DNA of 64,000 nucleotides from CAYQQQ01 sp964420125 (GTDB taxonomy: Bacteria > Actinomycetota > Acidimicrobiia > Acidimicrobiales > Microtrichaceae), in NCBI GenBank assembly GCA_964420125.1, contig CAYQQQ010000019.1:1-64000 (forward strand). The letters are read 5' to 3'. Positions within the stretch are counted from its first letter, which is position 1; the number at the start of each line of letters is the position of its first letter. Below, piece by piece: positions 35,892-44,156 of this stretch. The notes beneath the pieces are model-generated. The model was given only the letters and a program-made list of their open reading frames with translations. It was not told where the DNA came from and ran no database searches. Made by a program: the position numbers and the translations under genes.

Positions 35892-36541
35892 GAGGCCAGC
35901 CGGTAGCCGACGCCGCGGACCGTCTCGATCAGCTCCGGGGACAGCTTGCGTCGCAGCGAGGCGATGTGGACGTCCAGGGTCTTGGTGGAGCCCCACCAGT
36001 CGTGGTCCCACACGTCGCGCAGCAGCTCCTCACGGGTGACGACGGCCCCGGGGTCGGTGGCCAGGGCGACCAGCAGGTCGTACTCCTTGGGGGTGAGGGC
36101 CACCTGGCGGTCGTCCAGCTCCACAGTGCGGGTGCGGGTGTCGATGCGCAGGGGAGGGTGCTCGATGACCTCGGCGCGGCCGTGTGCGGGCGTGGAGCTG
36201 CGACGCAGCACCGCCCGCACCCGCGCCACCAGCTCCCTGAAGCCGAACGGCTTGACGATGTAGTCGTCGGCGCCGCTCTCCAGCAGTCGGACCCGATCCG
36301 TCTCGTCGCCGCGGGCGGTCACCACGATGATCGGGACGTCCGCCTCGGATCGCAGCACGCGGCAGACCGAGTGTCCGTCGATGTCGGGCAGTCCGAGATC
36401 CAACAGGACGAGGTCGTAGTCGCTCGCAGCCAGCGCATCGGCACCGGTTGCCACGGCCAGCACCTCGAAGCCCTCCCGGCGCAGGCCGGTCACCAGCGGT
36501 GCGGAGATCGACGGGTCGTCTTCGACGACGAGCAGTCGCAT
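35888..36541 (-). CDS. OmpR/PhoB-family response regulator
   Basis: A 217-residue regulator. The receiver domain has phospho-acceptor Asp48 (LVLLDLGLPD), acidic pair EDD at 7-9 and KPF. The C-terminal winged-helix domain ends in TKTLDVHIASLRRKL and VRGVGYRL. It is followed by its kinase, overlapping by four bases. The upstream gap contains two 8-base direct repeats 11 bases apart (36581-36599), the arrangement bound by this class, so autoregulation and control of the divergent gene at 36698 are likely. Confidence 0.95.
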   Translation of the reverse strand: MRLLVVEDDPSISAPLVTGLRREGFEVLAVATGADALAASDYDLVLLDLGLPDIDGHSVCRVLRSEADVPIIVVTARGDETDRVRLLESGADDYIVKPFGFRELVARVRAVLRRSSTPAHGRAEVIEHPPLRIDTRTRTVELDDRQVALTPKEYDLLVALATDPGAVVTREELLRDVWDHDWWGSTKTLDVHIASLRRKLSPELIETVRGVGYRLAS

Positions 36542-36580
36542 GGAAAGAGGATCCCACGCCGTCGTGACGTCGAGGCAGAT

Positions 36581-36599
36581 CCTTTGCCAAGCCTTTACC
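36581..36599. promoter_or_regulatory. Direct-repeat site for the response regulator
   Basis: CCTTTGCC (36581-36588) and CCTTTACC (36592-36599) differ at one base and are spaced one helical turn apart. They lie 40 bases before the response-regulator start and 100 bases before the divergent exported-protein gene. PhoB/OmpR-type dimers bind such tandem repeats. Confidence 0.55.
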
Positions 36600-36697
36600 C
36601 CGCTCTGGGGTACCCCTCACGCGGGGCCCCGTACCTTCGAGGAGCAGAGCCGGAGAACCTCCCGAGATCCACCACCAACCGGTTCGGAAAGGACGTC

Positions 36698-37270
36698 ATG
36701 ATCTCCAGAACCGCACTCGTGACGGCCGCTGCGGCCACCGCGGTGGTCCTGGCCGGGTCGTTCGCCATGGGGGCCAACCTCGGGGTGTTCGACTCCCCGA
36801 ACGACGCCGCCGCGGTCGGACAGCTCGACCTCGCAGACGCCCAGGCCGCACCCACCGCCACCGGACCCGGCGACGCCGGCTCCGGTGAGATCGCCTCCTG
36901 GAGCACCCAGGACTACGACGTGGACGGCGCCGGCATCGTCTCGCTGCGGTGGCAGGACGGGGCGATCGAGGTCGCCCGTGCCCAGCCGGCCGACGGCTGG
37001 AGCGCAACGGTGCAGCCGTCGGGCAGCGCCGAGGCCGCGACGGTGGACTTCACCGACGCGGACGGCACGGTGCACCGCTTCGGCGCCCAGCTGCACGCCG
37101 ACGGCTCGGTGCAGGCCGCGGTGGTGACGCTCCCACCCGCTGCCGCCGCTGGCGGCGGCTCGTCCGAGGGCGGAGAGCGCGAAGGCGACGAGCACGAAGG
37201 CGACGAGCACGAGTCCAGGGAGCACGAGGCCGAGGAGCACGAGTACGAAGGTGGTGAGGACGATGACTGA
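36698..37270 (+). CDS. Exported protein with acidic, His-containing tail
   Basis: A 190-residue protein. The N-terminal signal or anchor (ALVTAAAATAVVLAGSFAMG) precedes a ~75-residue beta-rich domain (DYDVDGAGIVSLRWQDGAIEVARAQP, then DFTDADGTVHRFGAQL). The tail is an extremely charged repeat of EGDEHE and EHE units ending EGGEDDD. GGAAAGGA precedes the ATG. I do not recognise the domain. The His/Glu tail could bind metal. It begins a chain of overlapping genes ending in ApbE and a haem protein, and lies opposite the two-component system that probably controls it. Confidence 0.78.
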   Translation: MISRTALVTAAAATAVVLAGSFAMGANLGVFDSPNDAAAVGQLDLADAQAAPTATGPGDAGSGEIASWSTQDYDVDGAGIVSLRWQDGAIEVARAQPADGWSATVQPSGSAEAATVDFTDADGTVHRFGAQLHADGSVQAAVVTLPPAAAAGGGSSEGGEREGDEHEGDEHESREHEAEEHEYEGGEDDD

Positions 37271-37604
37271 GGCAGCCCGCACTGCCGCCCGGAACCCCGG
37301 TGGTCGCCGAGCCCCGCACCCGGCACAGGGGGCGCGCATCGCCGCGGCGGGCTTCGGCACCGCCGCCACCTTGGTGCTCGTCGGGGCGATGTCGATGGAC
37401 GAGTCGGCCCGGAGCGGCCTCCCGACGCCGGATGCCACCTCGAGTGTGATCATCCTGCCTCCCCGAGGTGCCGCGTCGACCACTGGCGGGAGCACCCCGC
37501 CGGTGGTCCTTCGCAGCGAACCCTCCACGAGGGTGGTCTCCGGCGGTCCCACGGCCGCCCCGCAGCCGCTGCGTGTCGACGCCACCACGTCGGGGAGCCG
37601 TTGA
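37263..37604 (+). CDS. Small predicted membrane-anchored protein
   Basis: A 113-residue protein with a basic N-terminus (AARNPGGRRAPHPAQGAR), one hydrophobic segment (IAAAGFGTAATLVLVGAMSM) and a Ser/Thr/Pro-rich remainder. The ATG at 37263 lies eight bases inside the preceding gene, and its stop overlaps the ApbE start. No domain is recognised. Its location suggests a small subunit of, or accessory to, the flavin/haem system. Confidence 0.68.
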   Translation: MTEAARTAARNPGGRRAPHPAQGARIAAAGFGTAATLVLVGAMSMDESARSGLPTPDATSSVIILPPRGAASTTGGSTPPVVLRSEPSTRVVSGGPTAAPQPLRVDATTSGSR

Positions 37605-38479
37605 TGGACGAGGCGGTGCGCCGGCTCCGTGGCCGGGCGATGGCCAGCTCTGTGGAGGTCGTGGTGGTGGACGGCCCCCACCAGGCCGAGCGGTGGGCCG
37701 CAGCGCGCATCGACCAGCTGGAGCAGCGATGGAGCCGCTTCCTGCCGCACAGCGAGATCACCCGACTCAACGCCGCAGCCGGCGCGACGGTCTCGGTGCA
37801 CCCCGACACGAGTTGCCTCCTCTCGGCGATGTTGCAGGGATGGCACCTCGGCGGAGCCCGGTTCGATCCCCGCGAAGCCGGCGATGGCACCGGGGCACCG
37901 TCGGCCATCCGGCCGCTCGATGACGACCTGACGCTCGACCAGCTCGAGGGGACCGCCTGTCTGGCGCCAGGGGTCACCCTCGATCCGGGAGCGATCGGCA
38001 AGGGCTTGGCAGCAGACCTCGTCGTGCAGGAGCTGCGGCGCATGGGGTGCCGGGGTGCGCTGGTGGGCATCGGCGGCGACCTCAGCGCGTCAGGAGCGCC
38101 ACCGGAGGGGGAGCGCTGGCGCGTCGAGGTGGAACCCGTCCTCGGTGACGTCGACGAGCCGCCGCTCCGGTTGGACATCGAGGGTGGGGGAGTCGCCACC
38201 TCCAGCGTCCTGCACCGCCACGGCGAGCTGGCCGGCCTGCCGCGGCAGGACCACCGTGCTCCCCGCGCAAGGGTGCCGGTCGGGCCCGCGGACCTGCTCA
38301 GCGCGACCGTGGTGGCTCGATCGGGATGGCTGGCGGAGGTGCACGCCACGGCCGCCCTGCTCGCCGGGGAGTCCGGCGCCGTCCGGCACCTGAGAGCTCA
38401 CGGCCTCACCGGTGTGCTCCAGACGTCGGAACAGGTCCGAGTGGTCGAGCTCGACTCCAGCGGGTCACGGTCGTGTTGA
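37604..38479 (+). CDS. apbE: FAD:protein FMN transferase (ApbE family)
   Basis: A 291-residue ApbE-like enzyme, which covalently attaches FMN to a Thr/Ser of extracellular flavoproteins. Motifs present are DPGAIGKGLAADL (usual DxGxxAKGY), GALVGIGGDLSASG, and a C-terminal AEVHATAALLAG that replaces the usual ADALATAL. These are more divergent than in well-studied members. Its ATG overlaps the previous stop (TTGATG), and its end overlaps the next gene. No signal peptide is evident. No clear D-x-x-[ST]-G-A-[ST] flavinylation motif occurs in the neighbouring proteins. Confidence 0.85.
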   Translation: MDEAVRRLRGRAMASSVEVVVVDGPHQAERWAAARIDQLEQRWSRFLPHSEITRLNAAAGATVSVHPDTSCLLSAMLQGWHLGGARFDPREAGDGTGAPSAIRPLDDDLTLDQLEGTACLAPGVTLDPGAIGKGLAADLVVQELRRMGCRGALVGIGGDLSASGAPPEGERWRVEVEPVLGDVDEPPLRLDIEGGGVATSSVLHRHGELAGLPRQDHRAPRARVPVGPADLLSATVVARSGWLAEVHATAALLAGESGAVRHLRAHGLTGVLQTSEQVRVVELDSSGSRSC

Positions 38480-39060
38480 GCTCTCAGCTCTGGTGGTTCC
38501 TCGGTCGTGCCTCGGGGATCGTGGGATGGTGGATGCTCACCGCCTCGGTGCTGATCGGGATCGTCGTCGCGAGCGACCTGTTCTGGCAGCGGCGCCGCCC
38601 GAAGTGGCTGCTGGACCTGCACCGCGGCCTGGCGGGGCTCACGCTGGCCTTCGTGGGGCTGCACCTGCTGGCGCTCCTCGGCGACAGCTACCTGGAGCTC
38701 GACCTCGCGGACCTCCTGGTGCCGTTCGCCGCGTCGTGGCGCCGAGGGGCGGTTGGGCTGGGTGTCCTCGGCTTCTGGGGTCTGGTGGCCATCCAGACGA
38801 CATCGGCGATGATGCACCGCCTGCCTCGTCGCTGGTGGCGGGCCGTGCACCTCGGCAGCTACCCGGTGTTCGCCATGGTGGCCCTGCACGGAACCCTGGC
38901 GGGCACCGACGCCGCCCGTGGTTGGTACGTCGCCGGCACGACGCTGGCGCTGGCCGCGGTGATGGCGGGTGGGATCTACCGGATCCTGCAGCGTCGCTCC
39001 CGCCAAGCGGCTCTGGCGGATCGGGGGCGGCTCGGTCGAACGGCGGGCACCGGGAGGTGA
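38473..39060 (+). CDS. Ferric-reductase-like transmembrane haem protein
   Basis: A 195-residue protein with about five membrane helices. One helix has His pairs spaced 14 apart (LHRGLAGLTLAFVGLHLL), and another has VHLGSYPVFAMVALHG with the same spacing. This is the bis-haem pattern of FRD/NOX/YedZ-type proteins. It would pass electrons across the membrane to or from the ApbE-modified partner. The start is GTG 38473 or TTG 38476; both overlap the apbE stop. Confidence 0.85.
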   Translation: MLSSQLWWFLGRASGIVGWWMLTASVLIGIVVASDLFWQRRRPKWLLDLHRGLAGLTLAFVGLHLLALLGDSYLELDLADLLVPFAASWRRGAVGLGVLGFWGLVAIQTTSAMMHRLPRRWWRAVHLGSYPVFAMVALHGTLAGTDAARGWYVAGTTLALAAVMAGGIYRILQRRSRQAALADRGRLGRTAGTGR

Positions 39061-39079
39061 CCGGGTGAGTTCGACCCGG
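39061..39079. terminator. Putative terminator hairpin
   Basis: CCGGGT, 7-base loop, ACCCGG directly after the stop of the haem-protein gene and before the convergent phosphofructokinase gene. Confidence 0.55.
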
Positions 39080-39138
39080 GAGGGGCCCCGGCGTGGTCGG
39101 GTTGCAGCATCGGGGGACGTCGTCGATGGGCGGCGCGC

Positions 39139-40221
39139 TCAGGTGGGCTCGGTGCCGAGGTAGATGCCCACCGCCCGAGCCGTGTGCACGAGGGGGTCGT
39201 CCGGGCGAACCCCGACCGCCCCGGCTGCCACCACTTCGGACAACGGCACCGCCTGCACGGAGGTGCCCTGCTGGGCGACCATGGTGTCGAAGCGGGCCTC
39301 GGCCACCAGATCGACGGCGTAGGTCCCGAAGGCAGTGGCCAGGATGGCGTCGTAGGGGCTGGGTTCGCCGCCCCGTTGCAGGTGGCCGAGCACCGTGGAG
39401 CGAGCTTCCACTCGGCCGTCGGTCGCCGCCTCCAGCGCGTTGGCCACGGCCTCTCCGACCCCCCCGTAGTGGTGGCGCCCGCCGCGATCGACGGTGCCCA
39501 CCGTGCCGCCCTCGGGGGCTGCGGCCCCCTCGGCGACGACCACCAGGGCGAAGACGTGGCCACGCTCCCGGCGGGTCGCCTCGACGGTGTGGAGCAGGTC
39601 CTCGAGGTCCCAGCGCAGCTCTGGGATGAGGATCGCATCGGCTCCACCGGCGATCCCGGCCGACAGGGCGAGATGACCCGCGCCCCTGCCCATCGTCTCG
39701 AGGACCATGACGCGGTCGTGGCTCACCCCGGTGGTGCGCAGCTGGGCGCACGCCCGGGTGACGGTTCGCACGGCGGTGTCGAAGCCGATGCTGCGATCGG
39801 TGAGGGCGACGTCGTTGTCGATCGTCTTGGGGATCCCGACCAGGCACCAGCCTGCGCCGCGTGCGTGCTCCTGGAGGATCGCCAAGCTGCCGTCACCACC
39901 GATGGCGATCAGGGCATCCAGACCGAGCTCGGCGTAGCCCGCCTCGACCTCTCCGGCGACGGCGTCGATGGGCTTGTTGATCGAGCCGAGGATGGTGCCA
40001 CCCGTGCTGAGCATGGGGTCGAACCCGTTCAGGTCGAGCACGGCGGGCGTGAGCGGTCGCGCCCGCCGCGTCGCCAGGCCGGCGACCGCGTCCTCGATGC
40101 CCACCACCTCGTAGCCGTAGCCGCGCACCGCTCGTCGGGTGATCGCCCGGATGGCCGGATTGAGCCCCGGGCAGTCGCCGCCGCTGGTCATGACCCCGAC
40201 TCGTCGGATGGATCGCGCCAT
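39139..40221 (-). CDS. pfkA: 6-phosphofructokinase (mixed-type active site)
   Basis: A 360-residue PFK of the actinobacterial group. MTSGGDCPGLN starts the nucleotide domain. GGDGS (Gly111 = E. coli Gly104) indicates ATP use, whereas PKTIDND (Lys132, Gly in the E. coli enzyme) is the pyrophosphate-type residue. That Gly/Lys combination is the group III, or mixed-substrate, class; several such enzymes use ATP. MGRGAGHLA and LGHLQRGGEPSPYD bind fructose-6-phosphate. The ATG at 40221 has CAGACT six bases upstream on the minus strand. Confidence 0.93.
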   Translation of the reverse strand: MARSIRRVGVMTSGGDCPGLNPAIRAITRRAVRGYGYEVVGIEDAVAGLATRRARPLTPAVLDLNGFDPMLSTGGTILGSINKPIDAVAGEVEAGYAELGLDALIAIGGDGSLAILQEHARGAGWCLVGIPKTIDNDVALTDRSIGFDTAVRTVTRACAQLRTTGVSHDRVMVLETMGRGAGHLALSAGIAGGADAILIPELRWDLEDLLHTVEATRRERGHVFALVVVAEGAAAPEGGTVGTVDRGGRHHYGGVGEAVANALEAATDGRVEARSTVLGHLQRGGEPSPYDAILATAFGTYAVDLVAEARFDTMVAQQGTSVQAVPLSEVVAAGAVGVRPDDPLVHTARAVGIYLGTEPT

Positions 40222-40299
40222 GGGCCCAGTCTGGCCGCTGCGCTGCGCGGGGTGGGGCAGGACCGCTCGAAGTCCCCCGGGAGGGGCGCTCCGTGTCGC

Positions 40300-41514
40300 T
40301 CATGCTCCATCGAGGCCGTCGGGAGGAGGGTCCCCGATCCCGGTGAGCGCGTGCAAGGCGACGACCGGAAGGCTCACGGCTGCGCCGAGCATCAGCGCCG
40401 CACCGGTCCCGACGGCGGCGAAGACCGCGGCGAAGAGCAGGGGTCCGCTGGCCTGGCCGAGACGCACCGCGGACACCCAGACGGCGAGGACGGTGCCTCT
40501 CTGCGCCGCTGGAGCCCGCGCCGCGGTGGTCTCCTGGAGGGACGGCACGGTGAAGCCCTCGGCGATGCCGTAGAGGAGCAGACCCCCGAGTGCGCCGGGG
40601 ACGACCCGCGCCCATCCCGTGATCAGCAGCGCCACGCCGAACAGCACGCCTCCGGCGACCAGCAGGGTTCGGAGCCCGAGGTGCTCCCGCAGGCGTGCCA
40701 GGTTGAGCGACACGAAGGTCGCAGAGAGCGCCGGCACCGCCAACAGGAGGCCACGGGCCCCTGCGCCCAGGCCGAACTCCCGCTCGAGGTGCACCGGGAG
40801 CACCGTGAGGAAGAGGCCGAAGATCATCACGAAGATGAGGAAGCCCGAGAGGATCGTGGCCGCCATCACCGGCGAGCGCAGCGTGACGGCGGCGTCGCGC
40901 AGCTGGCTGCCCAAGGTGCTCTCTGCGTGCGGCGGTCGCAGGTCGTCGAGCTCCCTCCACGCGACCCAGGCCGTGAGCAGCGCCAGCACCGATGGTGCCT
41001 GGGACAGCCGCCAGGAGCCGAGCACGGCCAGCATCCCGGCCAGGGGAGGCAGCACGGCGAGCCCGCCGGTGAGCACTGCAGCGTTGCGGCCCACCTGCCG
41101 CACCCGCTCCTGACCGCTCCAGTGGTCACCGATGAGCACCACCGCCAGGTTGATCAGCCCAGCCGAGCCGAACCCCATGAGGAGACGGGCGGCCACCAGC
41201 ACCCAGTAGCTGGAGGCGGCCACGGCCAGCGCGCTGGCCAGGCCGAAGATCGCGAGGCACGGGACCACGACCCTTCGGCGGCCGAGCCGGTCGGCGAGGA
41301 TGCCGATCACCGGGGCAGCGACCACCCCGGGCAGGGAGGCGGCGGCCACCACCAGACCGGCGGCGGCGTCGGGTCGGCGGAAGTCGTCGATGATGTCGGG
41401 CAGCACGGGGGAGATCAGGGTGTTGGCCGTGATGCCGGAGAGGGTGATGGCCCAGATCAGCGCCGGCCGGGGGCACCTGCCCGGCCACTCGGCGGTGGTC
41501 GCAGAGGCCTCCAT
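40300..41514 (-). CDS. MFS transporter
   Basis: A 404-residue major facilitator with 12 predicted helices. The motif between helices 2 and 3 is GILADRLGRRRVVV, and an FGSAGLINLAVVLIGDHW segment lies in helices 4-5. It resembles drug-efflux MFS proteins of the DHA1 type, but the substrate is unknown. TACCGT lies nine bases before the ATG. It is divergent from the PhoX-like gene and shares the region that holds a PHO-box-like element. Confidence 0.87.
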   Translation of the reverse strand: MEASATTAEWPGRCPRPALIWAITLSGITANTLISPVLPDIIDDFRRPDAAAGLVVAAASLPGVVAAPVIGILADRLGRRRVVVPCLAIFGLASALAVAASSYWVLVAARLLMGFGSAGLINLAVVLIGDHWSGQERVRQVGRNAAVLTGGLAVLPPLAGMLAVLGSWRLSQAPSVLALLTAWVAWRELDDLRPPHAESTLGSQLRDAAVTLRSPVMAATILSGFLIFVMIFGLFLTVLPVHLEREFGLGAGARGLLLAVPALSATFVSLNLARLREHLGLRTLLVAGGVLFGVALLITGWARVVPGALGGLLLYGIAEGFTVPSLQETTAARAPAAQRGTVLAVWVSAVRLGQASGPLLFAAVFAAVGTGAALMLGAAVSLPVVALHALTGIGDPPPDGLDGA

Positions 41515-41542
41515 GGGGCCCCTACGGTATCCCCGACTCCCG

Positions 41543-41585
41543 GGTCACCTCGACGGTGGAGCCGTTAACCTGGAGTTCACCGGAC
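41543..41585 (+). promoter_or_regulatory. PHO-box-like direct repeats upstream of phoX-like gene
   Basis: GTTAACCTGGA (41564-41574) and GTTCACCGGAC (41575-41585) are adjacent 11-mers matching the Streptomyces PhoP direct-repeat unit (GTTCACC core). A further GGTCACC lies at 41543. Combined with a PhoX-type phosphatase downstream, this suggests induction by phosphate starvation. The spacing of the distal unit is 21 rather than 22, so only two units are well placed. Confidence 0.5.
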
Positions 41586-41607
41586 GGATACCCTGCGATC
41601 CGTCCGG
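41580..41607 (+). repeat. Perfect 10-bp inverted repeat in leader of phoX-like gene
   Basis: CCGGACGGAT and ATCCGTCCGG flank an 8-base loop. The repeat partly overlaps the last PHO-box unit and ends 22 bases before the GTG start. It could be a 5'-mRNA hairpin or an operator. Confidence 0.65.
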
Positions 41608-41629
41608 ATCGACAGCGGGGGGTGTGCTC

Positions 41630-42811
41630 GTGGAACCGACGGCGGGAACCGACGGCGTGCGTTCGAGAGGTGTGTCGCGACGGGACCTCCTGCGCGCGGG
41701 CGGTGTGGCGGCGCTCGGCGCAGGGGTCGTCGCCGGCTGCGCGCCGCCGTGGAACGGACCAGGACTGGTCCTGCCCGGAGCCGCAGGCGCGCTCGACCTG
41801 CTCCCGGGCTTCACCGCGAGGGTCATCGCCCTCGGCGGCCACGCCATGGTCGGCGGCTACCAGTACCCGGTCTTCCCCGACGGGGCGGCCACCTTCCCCG
41901 ACCCTGCGGTCCCGGGAGGCTGGTACCACGTCGTCAACAGCGAGGTCCCGGGAGCCGGCGGGGTCTCCTCGATCCGATTCGCCCCCGACGGGACGATCCT
42001 GGGCGGCCGGAGCATCCTGCGCTACACCAGCATGAACTGCGCCGGGGGCCCGACGCCGTGGGGGACCTGGCTCAGCTGCGAGGAGCAGGAGGGCGGTCGC
42101 GTGTGGGAGTGCGATCCGACCGGTGCCGCCGCCGCCGTGCCCCGCCCAGCGCTGGGCGCGTTCGTGCACGAGGCCGTCGCCCTGGCACAGGACCACCGCG
42201 CCTACCTCACCGAGGACCGGCCCGACGGGGGGTTCTACCGGTTCACGCCGGACACCCCGGGCGACCTGGGCAGCGGGGTCCTCGAGATCGCCACCGGGAC
42301 CGCTCCCGGCCCCGTCACCTGGGTGCAGGTGCCTCGCCCGTCGGCGTGGGACGGCCCGACCCGCAAGCAGGTTCCCGGCACCATGCGCTTCAACGGTGGA
42401 GAGGGCGTCGACACCGACGGCGTGCGGGTGTGGTTCAGCACAAAGGGCGACAACCGGATCTGGGAGTACTCCACCGCGTCCCATGAGGTGGCGCTGCGCT
42501 ACCAGGCCGGCCGTCCGTCACTGCTGGCGGGCGTGGACAACCTCCACTACGACCCGTCGTCCGGGGTGCTCCTCATCGCCGAGGACGGCGACGACATGCA
42601 GCTGGTGGCGCTGTTCCCCGACAGCTCGCTGACCGTGGTCGTGCGGGTCCTGGGCCACGATGGTTCCGAGGTCACCGGCCCCCGATTCAGCCCGGACGGC
42701 TCCCGGCTGTACTTCAGCTCCCAGCGTGGTGGCGCCGGACCGACCGGCGCCCACTTCGGCGTCACCTACGAGGTGAGCGGCCCCTGGGACGACCTGCTCG
42801 GCCGCGTCTGA
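41630..42811 (+). CDS. PhoX-like (DUF839) phosphatase, Tat-exported
   Basis: A 393-residue protein with a Tat signal (SRRDLLRAGGVAALGAGVVAGC, twin Arg at 17-18, possibly also a lipobox). The PhoX signatures are CAGGPTPWGTWLSCEE (Cys and Glu ligands of the iron-calcium cofactor) and YLTEDRPDGGFYRFTPD. A third region, FSPDGSRLYFSSQ, resembles a propeller blade. The protein is shorter than typical PhoX (about 450-700). The start is GTG 41630 with a G-rich ribosome site; GTG 41624 is possible. It would release phosphate from organic esters outside the cell. Confidence 0.88.
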   Translation: MEPTAGTDGVRSRGVSRRDLLRAGGVAALGAGVVAGCAPPWNGPGLVLPGAAGALDLLPGFTARVIALGGHAMVGGYQYPVFPDGAATFPDPAVPGGWYHVVNSEVPGAGGVSSIRFAPDGTILGGRSILRYTSMNCAGGPTPWGTWLSCEEQEGGRVWECDPTGAAAAVPRPALGAFVHEAVALAQDHRAYLTEDRPDGGFYRFTPDTPGDLGSGVLEIATGTAPGPVTWVQVPRPSAWDGPTRKQVPGTMRFNGGEGVDTDGVRVWFSTKGDNRIWEYSTASHEVALRYQAGRPSLLAGVDNLHYDPSSGVLLIAEDGDDMQLVALFPDSSLTVVVRVLGHDGSEVTGPRFSPDGSRLYFSSQRGGAGPTGAHFGVTYEVSGPWDDLLGRV

Positions 42812-42830
42812 GCGCGCGCCGCTCGCTCAG
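42808..42830. terminator. Putative bidirectional terminator hairpin
   Basis: CTGAGCG, 9-base loop, CGCTCAG spanning the stops of the convergent PhoX-like and lipoprotein genes. Confidence 0.55.
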
Positions 42831-44107
42831 CGCAGGTCGGCGACGTAGCCCTTCGGCGTCGGCTCCCCGTATCCCCGGTAGCCGTCCGGCACCAGCAGCA
42901 CGAGCCGACCGTCTCGCCAGCTGGCCTGCACCCGCGCTGCGGCAGAGCTGCACAGGAAGCCGGTGCACCGCTCGGCCGCAGATCCCTGCAGCCGTTCGAC
43001 GAGCACCGTGCGCTCGGCCGGTTCCACCGACCAGGGCTCGCGCTCGCCCCGGGAGACGGCGAGGAGGTCGTCGGGTCGGTAGATCCAGGCCGAGAGCCGG
43101 TACCCGGCGGCGTGGTAGCCCTTGGCGCCCGAGTACACCGAGACGATCCCACCGGGGCCCTCGTCGGGCTCGCCGTACCAGGTGGGGCCCACGCCCTCCA
43201 CCACGAGGGCCAGCACGCCCTCGACGGTGGCCGTGCGGATCCACTGCATGGAGCTCACCTTGTCGCCCACCCACCAGCCGGGTGCCGGATGGTCGGCGCG
43301 GTGGTAGAGGAGGGGGAGGGCTCGAACGTCCACCCTGGGGTCGAGCAGGCTCGGTTGGTCGAGCGCCCAGAGGTTCGGCCCCCACCGACCCGTCGCTGCT
43401 CCCGAGGTCCCCTGTTGACCTGCCAGGTAGTCGATCCCCTCGGCCCGCAGCGACGGGGGAGCGTAGGAGAGGTAGCCGCCGATGCGCTGGGAGACGGCGT
43501 CGGGGTGGTCGACGTTCCACAGGCCGTGGTGGGCCGGCGCCGCGTCCGCCTGCCACCATCCGAGGGAGTCCCAGTCGGTGGCGGTGGCGTTGTACCACTG
43601 GTGCTCGGTGAAGTGGACGCGCTCGTCGACCTGCAGCAGACCCCCCAACTCGAAGCTCTCGCCGCCCACCCAGCCCCGGGGCAGCATCCCGCCGGTGACG
43701 TCGGCGAAGGCCCCGACCTGGGTGCCGGCCCGGCCGTCCAGCGTCGGCGGGAGCCGGACCTCGCCGACGCGATCGGCGTAGTCGTGCCCGTCGACGAGGA
43801 GGTTGCCGTCCTCGAGTTGGGCATGGATGCCGCTGGAGTAGCCGAAGCGGTCGTGGGGGCCGGTGCCGGAGCCGGCGGGCACCAGGAACGTGCCCCGGAA
43901 CCCCGCCTCGACGTCCGCCCAGCTCAGCAGGCGAGGTGGCGACGTGGGAGGTGAGGTGGGGCTCGGCGGGGGGACGGAGGTGGTCGGTGCTCCCACCGGG
44001 GCACAGGCGGCGCCGAGCATGCCGAGGCAGAGCACTGCCGCCAACCCGACGCGTCGACCCACCCTGAGGTGATCGGCGTGACGGGTCCCCGAGCTGAAGC
44101 GTGACAT
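42827..44107 (-). CDS. Lipoprotein of unknown function
   Basis: A 426-residue secreted lipoprotein. A basic N-region (HLRVGRRVG), a hydrophobic core and lipobox LGAAC are followed by a Pro/Thr/Ser linker. The long mature domain is rich in Trp, Tyr, Gly and Asp (DRFGYSSGIHAQLEDGNLLVDGHDYADRV; FTEHQWYNATATDWDSLGWW) and looks like a beta-fold. I do not recognise the family. I chose ATG 44107; Met codons at 44137 and 44167 would extend it. It is divergent from the iron ABC operon and so may share its regulation. Confidence 0.75.
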   Translation of the reverse strand: MSRFSSGTRHADHLRVGRRVGLAAVLCLGMLGAACAPVGAPTTSVPPPSPTSPPTSPPRLLSWADVEAGFRGTFLVPAGSGTGPHDRFGYSSGIHAQLEDGNLLVDGHDYADRVGEVRLPPTLDGRAGTQVGAFADVTGGMLPRGWVGGESFELGGLLQVDERVHFTEHQWYNATATDWDSLGWWQADAAPAHHGLWNVDHPDAVSQRIGGYLSYAPPSLRAEGIDYLAGQQGTSGAATGRWGPNLWALDQPSLLDPRVDVRALPLLYHRADHPAPGWWVGDKVSSMQWIRTATVEGVLALVVEGVGPTWYGEPDEGPGGIVSVYSGAKGYHAAGYRLSAWIYRPDDLLAVSRGEREPWSVEPAERTVLVERLQGSAAERCTGFLCSSAAARVQASWRDGRLVLLVPDGYRGYGEPTPKGYVADLR

Positions 44108-44156
44108 CGGCGAGGTCCGGGCGTGGTCGGTGCGCATTCGGCGGTGCCCCCAGCAC

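Noticed and set aside
36596..36612. TACCCC-N5-GGGGTA as a third CsoR/CstR operator
   Set aside because: The centre is five bases instead of the two (or four mismatched) of the other sites, the run GGGGTACCCC makes a competing self-palindrome, and the downstream genes do not fit the regulon.
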